A stretch of DNA of 10,782 nucleotides, from NCBI GenBank assembly GCA_937874515.1, contig CALNBV010000222.1, positions 1 through 10,782 on the forward strand, given 5' to 3'. Below are positions 1-5,512 of this stretch, piece by piece. The stretch is from an uncultured Paenibacillaceae bacterium. GTDB lineage: Bacteria > Bacillota > Bacilli > Aneurinibacillales > Aneurinibacillaceae. The notes below the pieces were generated by a model. It did not search any database and was not told the origin of the DNA. It saw nothing but the letters and a program-made list of their open reading frames with translations. A program made the translations under genes and the position numbers. Position 1 is the stretch's first letter. Every line of letters begins with the position of its first letter.

Positions 1-46
1 ACTTTTAATCAGGGTGTCACTGGTTCGAATCCAGTATGGCTCACCA
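1..46 (+). tRNA. tRNA-Lys(TTT), 3' part
   Basis: This is the 3' portion of a tRNA cut by the window edge. It begins inside the anticodon arm: the loop CTTTTAA gives anticodon TTT, followed by the stem strand TCAGG, a 5-nt variable loop, a T arm (ACTGG, loop TTCGAAT, CCAGT), the acceptor strand ATGGCTC, discriminator A and an encoded CCA. The acceptor end matches what I know of Bacillus tRNA-Lys. The D arm and 5' acceptor strand lie outside the window, so pairing of the acceptor cannot be checked. Confidence 0.93.
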
Positions 47-117
47 TTAACATCAATTTTGCATGAGAATATGTTTTTTGTGTAAATGAATTGTGTTTTT
101 GGAAGTTAGATTTATTT

Positions 118-193
118 GCGGACATAGCTCAGTTGGTAGAGCACAACCTTGCCAAGGTTGGGGTCGCGAGTTCGAGTCTCGTTGTCCGCTCCA
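118..193 (+). tRNA. tRNA-Gly(GCC)
   Basis: Complete cloverleaf: acceptor GCGGACA/TGTCCGC, D stem GCTC/GAGC, anticodon stem CAACC/GGTTG with loop TTGCCAA (anticodon GCC), T arm GCGAG/CTCGT around TTCGAGT, discriminator T and an encoded CCA. It lies 71 nt after the tRNA-Lys, a wide spacer for a Bacillus-type tRNA array. Confidence 0.97.
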
Positions 194-257
194 TTAAATG
201 AACAATGTTCCCATAGTGGGTTTATTGTTTTTTTTCACTATTAAATTAAATATTTTT

Positions 258-334
258 GTGCCCATAGCTCAATCGGATAGAGTGTCTGACTACGAATCAG
301 AAGGTTGGGAGTTCGAGTCTCTCTGGGCACGCCA
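258..334 (+). tRNA. tRNA-Arg(ACG)
   Basis: Complete cloverleaf: acceptor GTGCCCA/TGGGCAC, anticodon stem TCTGA/TCAGA with loop CTACGAA (anticodon ACG, expected to be edited to ICG), T arm GGGAG/CTCTC around TTCGAGT, discriminator G and an encoded CCA. It is in the same direction as its neighbours and separated by 64 nt from the preceding tRNA-Gly. Confidence 0.97.
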
Positions 335-369
335 TTTTAAGTTTAATCAACATGGTGAATTTTCATATT

Positions 370-443
370 GCGGGTGTAGTTCAATGGTAGAACATCAGCC
401 TTCCAAGCTGAATACGTGGGTTCGATTCCCATCACCCGCTCCA
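370..443 (+). tRNA. tRNA-Gly(TCC)
   Basis: Complete cloverleaf: acceptor GCGGGTG/CACCCGC, D stem GTTC/GAAC, anticodon stem TCAGC/GCTGA with loop CTTCCAA (anticodon TCC), T arm GTGGG/CCCAT around TTCGATT, discriminator T and an encoded CCA. It is the last tRNA of the cluster and is followed within 20 nt by a terminator hairpin. Confidence 0.97.
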
Positions 444-458
444 TTAATGTATCAATTT

Positions 459-481
459 AAAGCGCAAAGGCGCTTTTTTTT
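459..481 (+). terminator. Rho-independent terminator of the tRNA cluster
   Basis: A 7-bp stem AAAGCGC/GCGCTTT with a 4-nt AAAG loop (stem 459-465 and 470-476) runs straight into a T tract that reaches about 481. It sits 16 nt past the last tRNA and most simply ends the tRNA transcript. Confidence 0.85.
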
Positions 482-716
482 ATTACCTATACGCACAGAA
501 AATTCGACAAAGTTTTCACTAATATGTAATAATTCCTTCGAGCACAAAAAAGCTTTTATGGTATTCTTTATTTAGATTGATGTTAGGTTATATAAAAATA
601 ATCCTACCATTAAATTTCTCACTCACATCTGTTTTAACTAGCTGTATGTCTCATTCTCAATAAAGGAATGGAGCCTCCTTCCTCCATTCTCATCCCTTTC
701 CTACCTTTTTCTGCGT
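482..716. other. Non-coding stretch, possible small RNA region
   Basis: I see no ORF with a ribosome site here. On the + strand there is a hairpin with stem GAATGGAG (666-673) and CTCCATTC (682-689) whose loop is CCTCCTTC, a C-rich sequence able to pair with Shine-Dalgarno sites. A weak TATAAA-like -10 is at 591-596 without a clear -35. Because the stretch lies between two + strand terminators, it may encode a small RNA ending at about 762; this is inference. Confidence 0.3.
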
Positions 717-762
717 AAATAGAAATCCCCAGGGGTTATCCCAGGGGATTTCTATTTTTTTT
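717..762 (+). terminator. Strong terminator hairpin with no assigned gene
   Basis: A perfect 14-bp inverted repeat, AAATAGAAATCCCC (717-730) and GGGGATTTCTATTT (744-757), with a 13-nt loop, is followed by T residues to 762. The T tract is on the + strand, so it should end rightward transcription, yet no gene lies between the tRNA terminator and this point. On the minus strand the stem is followed by ATTTACGC, so it would be at best a weak backup terminator for the methyltransferase gene. Confidence 0.75.
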
Positions 763-780
763 ACTATTAGTTGAAAATGC

Positions 781-822
781 AACTTGCCGCCGGCGCATTA
801 AAGGCTTGGCGCCACCCAAGTT
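781..822 (-). terminator. GC-rich hairpin after the methyltransferase stop codon
   Basis: Outer arms AACTTG (781-786) and CAAGTT (817-822) enclose GGCGC (792-796) and GCGCC (809-813), giving an imperfect stem three bases past the minus-strand stop codon at 826-828. On the minus strand it is followed by GCATTTTC, a poor U tract, so termination here is plausible but weak. The GC-rich block stands out from the AT-rich surroundings. Confidence 0.35.
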
Positions 823-825
823 TTC

Positions 826-1530
826 TTATATCTTCTTTATTTTTAAGACTTCATTTGCCCCATCAAGAAAACGAAAAGAAGTAGGAAGCAGTTCAATTAT
901 TAAACCATATGTAGCTAGATCTTGTTTGAGTTGATTTAAATAAGGGTATGGTTCTCTATTAAGAGCAACTAAAGGATATAGGCGTATTTCTCCACCTTTT
1001 CGCAAAACTCGTGCCATTTCTAGTATTGATGCTAAATGGAAAGGGTAAAAGAATTGTTCATGATAGAGAAACAAAAAATGGCTACTTAGTATTAAGGAAA
1101 AACGGCCTTCCTCAAATGGCAAATGGGGAAGTTTTCCGATTTGATATCGCTCTTTGTGAGAATCAAGGGCATAATCAGCCAGGAAACACTCTAAAGATTT
1201 CTCGCGATTTTTTCGATGTTCTTTGATTGTTTTGTAATAATCCCATTGGAATGTATGAGCTATTCTATACAATTGTTCAGTTGAAAGCTCAATCTCATTT
1301 CTTCCGTGGTCCTTCATTTGTGCATAAGAAAAAGAATATAAAGGATCTACCGCTGTGGAATTGAACCCTTTGATTCTAGCACTTGCAGTAAAGGAGGAAG
1401 CGCCTGCTGCCACATCAAGAAGAGGACCTTTTGCAAGGTCCTCTTCTCTTAATGACATCATGTTTATATACTCATCAAAAGAGCGACAAGTCATGGCTAT
1501 GCCTACTTGTCCATATACATCTTTATTCAC
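826..1530 (-). CDS. Class I SAM-dependent methyltransferase-like protein
   Basis: Probably a soluble methyltransferase; the substrate is not recognisable. Counting from the chosen start (234 residues), motif I is LLDVAAGASS at about 37-46 (SAM-binding glycine-type loop, here with Ala-Ala-Gly), an acidic position follows in AVDPLYS (Asp about 62), motif IV is LPFEEGRFSLILSSHFLFLY at about 137-156, and a post-motif strand is EMARVLRKGGEIRLYPL at about 171-187. This is the order expected of the Rossmann-fold methyltransferase family. The start is uncertain: a 10-bp tandem duplication doubles a GAGGAG ribosome site, allowing GTG at 1530 (10 nt spacing, chosen) or GTG at 1539 (11 nt); TTG at 1548 lies only 2 nt from a ribosome site and is unlikely. 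The gene lies 74 nt downstream of the 109-residue gene and is probably co-transcribed with it. Nothing ties it to the phenol operon. Confidence 0.72.
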   Translation of the reverse strand: MNKDVYGQVGIAMTCRSFDEYINMMSLREEDLAKGPLLDVAAGASSFTASARIKGFNSTAVDPLYSFSYAQMKDHGRNEIELSTEQLYRIAHTFQWDYYKTIKEHRKNREKSLECFLADYALDSHKERYQIGKLPHLPFEEGRFSLILSSHFLFLYHEQFFYPFHLASILEMARVLRKGGEIRLYPLVALNREPYPYLNQLKQDLATYGLIIELLPTSFRFLDGANEVLKIKKI

Positions 1531-1540
1531 TTTTTTCACT

Positions 1541-1578
1541 CTCCTCAACTCTCCTCAACTAAAACTAAAACTAAAACT
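1541..1578. repeat. Short tandem repeats in the methyltransferase leader
   Basis: Two adjacent copies of the 10-mer CTCCTCAACT (1541-1560) are followed by three copies of the 6-mer AAAACT (1561-1578), written on the + strand. On the minus strand, the transcribed sense, the 10-mer places two GAGGAG motifs one unit apart in front of the methyltransferase start. Such tracts are prone to slippage. Confidence 0.85.
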
Positions 1579-1604
1579 CAACTCTATTTCTAATACCAAA
1601 TATA

Positions 1605-1934
1605 TTAAGCTGTTTGAATTCCTCTGGTCCCAAGAGAAATTAACAGTCTTTGCAGTTGCATGCGTTCATCAGGACTGATTACAAGCCATTCGAAGTCTGC
1701 GAGTGCCCAAACAAAGGTATCCAGTTCATCAGCTTCACGTGGTTCTAAGACCATATACTCGAATTGGTCAAACCTTTTCCACTGGATTTCGATGACTGCG
1801 CCCGTAGCTCCTAGTTCATATAAAAAGGCATGGATAAAACGGGATTCATATAATTCCTCAATTACTTCTGCTTGTTTTTCTAAATTACTTCTATATTCAA
1901 TTGCTAAATCTTTTTCCAATTCGAACCTTTTCAT
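1605..1934 (-). CDS. Conserved-type hypothetical protein, 109 residues
   Basis: I do not recognise this family. The ATG start is supported by GGGAGGAAA 8 nt upstream and by a plausible promoter at 1969-1998. The protein is soluble, with no signal peptide or membrane segment. Its N-terminal third is charged and probably helical (about 1-32, rich in Glu, Lys and Arg). The middle, with EIQWKRFDQFEYMVLEP at about 49-65, looks like beta strands, followed by another helix with many acidic and aromatic residues. There are no cysteines and no visible catalytic motif. It is the first gene of a two-gene minus-strand unit with the methyltransferase-like gene and is divergent from the aromatic regulator, so its link to phenol catabolism is unproven. 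Confidence 0.7.
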   Translation of the reverse strand: MKRFELEKDLAIEYRSNLEKQAEVIEELYESRFIHAFLYELGATGAVIEIQWKRFDQFEYMVLEPREADELDTFVWALADFEWLVISPDERMQLQRLLISLGTRGIQTA

Positions 1935-1968
1935 CAGTCTTTCCTCCCTTTTCGCACAACTATTCTAA

Positions 1969-1998
1969 AATATAGTATAATCAAATCTTTCCAAACAA
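1969..1998 (-). promoter_or_regulatory. Candidate sigma-A promoter of the minus-strand gene pair
   Basis: Read on the minus strand, TTGTTT (1993-1998) and TATATT (1969-1974) are separated by 18 nt, and the -10 ends 34 nt upstream of the ATG at 1934. The match to the sigma-A consensus is fair, not strong; TATACT nearby is an alternative -10 with poor spacing. Confidence 0.45.
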
Positions 1999-2018
1999 GC
2001 AAATAATTCAGAATTTAA

Positions 2019-2049
2019 TAGACACATTTCCTCAATTTTCGTGTAAAAT
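2019..2049 (+). promoter_or_regulatory. Candidate promoter of the aromatic-sensing regulator
   Basis: TAGACA (2019-2024) resembles a -35 box. The -10 could be TGTAAA (2042-2047, 17-nt spacing) or TAAAAT (2044-2049, 19-nt spacing). The start codon of the regulator is about 45 nt downstream. This promoter would be back to back with the minus-strand promoter, so the two units could influence each other. The match is weak. Confidence 0.35.
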
Positions 2050-2092
2050 GATAGATATACAACAAGCCTTTACGCATTGGAGGAGGATTTGA

Positions 2093-3973
2093 ATGATGAC
2101 GATGGCTAGAGAGCTATCCCTGGAAAAGTTACTTGAATTTCACCCTAATCAAGGGGAAATATCCTTAAAAGATCGAAGAATGATCATTTCCAGCGCCGAT
2201 GCATGGGGGACGTTACGTAAAGATCTGATTGCAGCACTTGGATTGGAACGGGCGAAGCGTTTTTTACTCCGTTACGGGTGGAATTGTGGATTAAATGATG
2301 CTCGCAATTTAAAGCGTATGTTTGATTTTCATAATGAAAAAGAATGGTTGCTGGCTGGGGCGCAAATGCATAACATTACCGGAAATGTTTTGGCTTTGCC
2401 AGGAAAATTGGATATTGACCAGGAAAATGGACATTTTTACTACGAGGGTACCTGGATTAATTCCTTTGAGGCCCAGCAGCATTTGATGCACTTTTCTAAG
2501 CATCATGAGCCCGTTTGCTATATCCTAATTGGTTATGCCGGGGGTTATGCTACAGAATTTATGGGGAAAAAGGTTATTTTTAAAGAAACTGAGTGTGCAG
2601 CAACAGGGGACAACCATTGCCGGTTTGTCGGTAAAACCGTAGAGGAATGGGGAGAGGAAATCCGTCCTGAATTGGCACTATATGAAGAACAAACCCTTGC
2701 AGATGAATTGGACGTGGCATATACCCGCATTGAGCGGCAAACGGAAATTTTGAAGCAGGGATACCGTTTAAGCCAGAAGTTAACCCAAATTGTATTGCAG
2801 GGCAAAGGCTTAGATGCCGTCGCTAAAGTACTTGGTGAAACCCTTCAATGCAAAGTTAACATTGTAGATAGTGCATACCAAAGATTAGCTGCCTATGGAG
2901 AATTTGAAACTGTTGAAGCCCTTACTGAATCACTTACCAATAAGGAAAAGGATATTTTTAAACGTCTTCATGAGGAACGTTGCACTGTGGAAATTGGAAA
3001 TCGTTTGATTACTCCTGTTGTTTTAAGGAATCGCGTTAGTGGTTTTGTTTCCATTACAAAAGAAAAAGGTGTTTTCGGCGATTTGGAAACGGTTTCATTA
3101 GAACGGACTGCTACGGTATGCGCTATTCAAATGTTGAATGAGCAAACAGCCATTGAAACGGAGCAACGTTCAAAAGGAGAACTTTTGGATGAGTTATTGT
3201 TAGAAGAAATTGATACCGCTCAAATTACCCGCCGTATGGCCTATTATGGCTATGGCATGAATACGGCTTACCATGTTTTTATGTTCCAACTTGATAAATC
3301 CTGTGAAGAAATGCAGGGGGAAGAAGCCATTGATTTACGGAAAAAAATCATAACCCATCTTTCTGAGGATTTGGAGAGGGCTGGTTTTAAAGCTTTAGTT
3401 TCAGCAAGGATTGATCGGGTTTATGCTCTTGTACCGGAAAAGTTCTTTGAAATTAAAAAACAAAAGGTTAAAGAATATGGCCGACTGATTATTGATTCAT
3501 CTTCTGAAGTTTCCCAACAAACGAAGGTTATATTAGGAATCAGCAGCCTGTGCACTGATCTAACCCGTTTTGCCCGTGGCTACCAGGAAGCGCAAAAAGC
3601 GATTGAAATTGCCGGAGTGAAGTGGAAAGAACAACGAGTCATTCTTGCTTCCGAATTAGGCCATTTAGGCATTTTACTAAATGCACGAAATCCAGAGGAA
3701 TTGGAAAGCTTTGCTCGCAATAAACTGGGGATTTTATATGATTATGATCAAAAAAATGATAGTGAATTATTAAAGACCCTCTACTTTTATATTGAGAACG
3801 AATTTAATCTCCACAAAACGGCACGAGAAATGAATGTGTCCATTAGTGGCATGAGATATCGTTTGCGCCGGATACAGGAAGTGTCGGAAATTGACTTAAA
3901 CCTCTCTTCAACTCGTTTTGAAGTGCAGCTTGCCATAGAGATTTTTGTCGTAATGGGTCTATTAATGATTTAA
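2093..3973 (+). CDS. Phenol-sensing V4R/PucR hybrid transcriptional activator
   Basis: A 626-residue cytoplasmic regulator, probably the activator of the adjacent phenol operon. Residues about 10-110 resemble the XylR/DmpR N-terminal effector domain, and 120-190 the V4R domain, with GYAGGYATEFMGKK at 147-160 and KTVEEW at 181-186. Known phenol-contacting residues of MopR (His106, Trp134) and its zinc ligands (Cys155, Glu178, Cys181, Cys189) all fall on matching residues at a constant offset of 13: His93, Trp121, Cys142, Glu165, Cys168, Cys176. A likely coiled linker (about 195-225) and a GAF-like stretch (about 225-350) follow. Then comes a PucR/CdaR-type GGDEF-like region (about 365-508) and a C-terminal helix-turn-helix at 558-616 (NLHKTAREMNVSISGMRYRL). 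There is no AAA+ ATPase, Walker motif or GAFTGA loop, so it cannot work as a sigma-54 activator like DmpR. The ATG at 2093 follows GGAGGAGG by 6 nt; the ATGs at 2096 and 2102 are possible alternatives. Confidence 0.9.
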   Translation: MMTMARELSLEKLLEFHPNQGEISLKDRRMIISSADAWGTLRKDLIAALGLERAKRFLLRYGWNCGLNDARNLKRMFDFHNEKEWLLAGAQMHNITGNVLALPGKLDIDQENGHFYYEGTWINSFEAQQHLMHFSKHHEPVCYILIGYAGGYATEFMGKKVIFKETECAATGDNHCRFVGKTVEEWGEEIRPELALYEEQTLADELDVAYTRIERQTEILKQGYRLSQKLTQIVLQGKGLDAVAKVLGETLQCKVNIVDSAYQRLAAYGEFETVEALTESLTNKEKDIFKRLHEERCTVEIGNRLITPVVLRNRVSGFVSITKEKGVFGDLETVSLERTATVCAIQMLNEQTAIETEQRSKGELLDELLLEEIDTAQITRRMAYYGYGMNTAYHVFMFQLDKSCEEMQGEEAIDLRKKIITHLSEDLERAGFKALVSARIDRVYALVPEKFFEIKKQKVKEYGRLIIDSSSEVSQQTKVILGISSLCTDLTRFARGYQEAQKAIEIAGVKWKEQRVILASELGHLGILLNARNPEELESFARNKLGILYDYDQKNDSELLKTLYFYIENEFNLHKTAREMNVSISGMRYRLRRIQEVSEIDLNLSSTRFEVQLAIEIFVVMGLLMI

Positions 3974-4051
3974 TCTATGACCGAATCGTACTAATCGAAT
4001 CGCCAAAGTTCGCCCTATTCTGATGTATAAAGATTCTGAAAACTCAGCTAT

Positions 4052-4094
4052 TATTACAGTACAGTATTTCAAATCGGTTAACTGTACTGTAATA
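4052..4094. promoter_or_regulatory. 14-bp inverted repeat, candidate operator
   Basis: TATTACAGTACAGT (4052-4065) and ACTGTACTGTAATA (4081-4094) are perfect inverted copies separated by 15 nt. Each arm holds a tandem pentamer, ACAGT twice in the left arm and ACTGT twice in the right. The right arm ends 6 nt before a possible -35 box (4101), the usual place for an activator site. As RNA it would form a hairpin after the regulator gene, but the following sequence GTTTTCTTG is a poor U tract, so I favour an operator over a terminator. Confidence 0.6.
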
Positions 4095-4100
4095 GTTTTC

Positions 4101-4131
4101 TTGATTAGAAGTACGTAGGAAAGGATTTACT
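4101..4131 (+). promoter_or_regulatory. Weak candidate promoter of the phenol operon
   Basis: TTGATT (4101-4106) is a reasonable -35. The -10 is poor: GATTTA (4124-4129, 17-nt spacing) or TTTACT (4126-4131, 19-nt spacing). A weak core promoter directly downstream of an inverted repeat would suit an activator-dependent promoter. Transcription would then start just before the ribosome site, leaving a very short leader. Confidence 0.3.
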
Positions 4132-4152
4132 GAATCAGGGGGAGGTTCATAC

Positions 4153-5202
4153 ATGGCGAATTATACTCAAGTAGGATCTGAAGCGATTAAGCCGATCCGT
4201 AAAACGTACTCTTATATGTCTGGTCTTAAAGTAAAAAGACCGACAACATATGACGAATGTACGTACAATCTGGAGCCTAAGGAAAATTTCCACTACAAGC
4301 CAATTTGGAATCCAGAATTAAATATTTTTGATGAAAGACGAACCAGAGTAAAATGCGAGGATTGGGAACAATTCCGCGACCCATCAAAATTCTATTATGC
4401 AACATATTGTTACAATCGTGCAGATTTCCAATCTCGCATTAAAGGACAATTTGAAGCAGCTGATCGTTATGGTTGGTTCGAAAAGATGGATCCAGCCTTT
4501 ATAGATACAGTTAGAGAATTCCTTCCAGTTTTACGTCACTTTGTTTTTGGAGAATCTGTAGCATTTATGCACGTTGGACGTACAGCAGTAGGTACTGCTA
4601 TTGAACAATGTGCCACATACCAATGTTATGACGAACTAGGAACAGCACAGTTACTCACTCGTATCTGTCTGGGATTAGAAGAACAAGTCCCATCTATTCT
4701 GCAGGACGGAAAACAAAAATGGATGGAAGATGAGAAGTTCCTGAAATTACGTGCACTTACTGAGCGTTTAATGGTGACCTGGGATTGGGCGGAAGCATTA
4801 ATCGCAACTAACTTAGTTCTTGATAGCATTGTTTATCCCCTCTTTTTCGAGGAAATGACAGCGGTTGCAATGGAAAATGGGGCAATCGGTTATGCAGCAT
4901 TCAGCCAATTCTTAATGGAAATGTATGAATACGAGAAAAGCTACACCACTGCACTCGTGAAAATGCTTCTTGCTGATCGTCCAGAAAATAAAGAAGTGAT
5001 TCAATCCTATATCAAGAAATGGTTGCCAGAAGTGATTGAAGCAGCAGAAGAGATGCTTCCTGTTTTCGACCTTCCTCGGAAAGCAATTGACGGAAAATTG
5101 GCATTAGAAAATGTTTTAGAAAAACATGTGAAGCCGCTCCTCATTGATGAATTGCAAATCGTTTCTTCAATCCAAACGAGACAGGTATGGGAGGTAAAAT
5201 AA
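4153..5202 (+). CDS. dmpL: Phenol hydroxylase beta subunit (DmpL-like)
   Basis: Beta subunit of the diiron multicomponent phenol hydroxylase, a structural partner of the alpha subunit in the (alpha beta gamma)2 core. At 349 residues it is close to the usual size (about 330). Matches to DmpL-type proteins include the N-terminal AIKPIRKTY (11-19), NFHYKPIW (45-52) and DPSKFYY (76-82) blocks. As is normal for beta subunits, it has the ferritin-like helical fold without a full diiron site: the segment ATYQCYDELGTAQ (154-166) corresponds to the alpha subunit's DExRH helix but lacks the metal-binding His (Thr164 there). It is the first gene of the operon, and its stop codon overlaps the next gene's ATG by one base. 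No DmpK-like assembly factor precedes it, unlike the Pseudomonas dmp operon. Confidence 0.93.
   Translation: MANYTQVGSEAIKPIRKTYSYMSGLKVKRPTTYDECTYNLEPKENFHYKPIWNPELNIFDERRTRVKCEDWEQFRDPSKFYYATYCYNRADFQSRIKGQFEAADRYGWFEKMDPAFIDTVREFLPVLRHFVFGESVAFMHVGRTAVGTAIEQCATYQCYDELGTAQLLTRICLGLEEQVPSILQDGKQKWMEDEKFLKLRALTERLMVTWDWAEALIATNLVLDSIVYPLFFEEMTAVAMENGAIGYAAFSQFLMEMYEYEKSYTTALVKMLLADRPENKEVIQSYIKKWLPEVIEAAEEMLPVFDLPRKAIDGKLALENVLEKHVKPLLIDELQIVSSIQTRQVWEVK
5189..5194 (+). promoter_or_regulatory. Ribosome site that sets the DmpM start
   Basis: GGGAGG lies 7 nt before the ATG at 5202. An in-frame ATG at 5187 would overlap this site and has no ribosome site of its own at the right distance, so translation should begin at 5202. 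Confidence 0.85.
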
Positions 5203-5498
5203 TGACTCAAGTTAATGAGAGAAATCGTTATGTAGGGTTAGACTTAACCAACTGTCCTGAATCTGAAGCCATTCTTGAAGCTATTGAACAGGACAATGAA
5301 AATGTGAAAATCACCCGTTTCCCTGGGTATGTAAAAGTAGAAGCAATTAATAGATTGGTAATTAATAAAGAATCTGTCGAAGAATTTTTAGGCGACGATT
5401 GGGAAACAGAAGACCTGCAATTAGCTGTAACCTCTTACTACGGTTTTATGGCTGATTGGGATGACGAACATATCGTACTTCAATGGGATAACGTGTAG
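5202..5498 (+). CDS. dmpM: Phenol hydroxylase effector/regulatory protein (DmpM-like)
   Basis: Small cofactor-free coupling protein (98 residues; DmpM is about 90) that binds the hydroxylase alpha subunit and speeds turnover. From the chosen start the family pattern is clear: NRYVGLDL near the N-terminus, then AILEAIEQDNENVKITRFPG, VKVEAINRLVINKESVEEFLG and a C-terminal acidic-aromatic end DDEHIVLQWDNV, which parallels the RFVLEWKN end of DmpM. There are no metal ligands, as expected. The ATG overlaps the last base of the beta-subunit stop (TAATG), implying translational coupling; the alpha-subunit gene follows after 14 nt. Confidence 0.92.
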   Translation: MTQVNERNRYVGLDLTNCPESEAILEAIEQDNENVKITRFPGYVKVEAINRLVINKESVEEFLGDDWETEDLQLAVTSYYGFMADWDDEHIVLQWDNV

Positions 5499-5512
5499 AG
5501 GAGGTAGGATAA

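Larger units (their letters stand above)
3974..4152. promoter_or_regulatory. Regulator-operon intergenic region
   Basis: This 179-nt gap is the natural control region of the catabolic operon. Besides the large inverted repeat at 4052-4094 it has two 7-bp direct repeats: CGAATCG at 3982-3988 and 3996-4002, and ATTCTGA at 4017-4023 and 4033-4039. I saw no sigma-54 promoter (no GG/GC -24/-12 pair) and no full catabolite-repression (cre) site. The ribosome site GGGGGAGG (4138-4145) lies 7 nt before the first operon gene. Confidence 0.6.

Noticed and set aside
198..575. 125-residue + strand ORF
   Set aside because: It reads straight through tRNA-Arg, tRNA-Gly and the terminator hairpin, has no ribosome site, and its product is a translation of tRNA sequence.
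1011..1968. Several + strand ORFs opposite the methyltransferase and 109-residue genes
   Set aside because: They have no ribosome sites, and the minus-strand genes have recognisable motifs or a good ribosome site and promoter.
4036..4052. cre-like (CcpA) site starting TGAAAAC upstream of the operon
   Set aside because: Only the left half resembles the consensus; the central CG and the right half do not match.
3974..4152. Sigma-54 promoter expected from the DmpR-like sensor
   Set aside because: No -24/-12 GG/GC pair with the right spacing is present, and the regulator lacks the sigma-54 activation domain.
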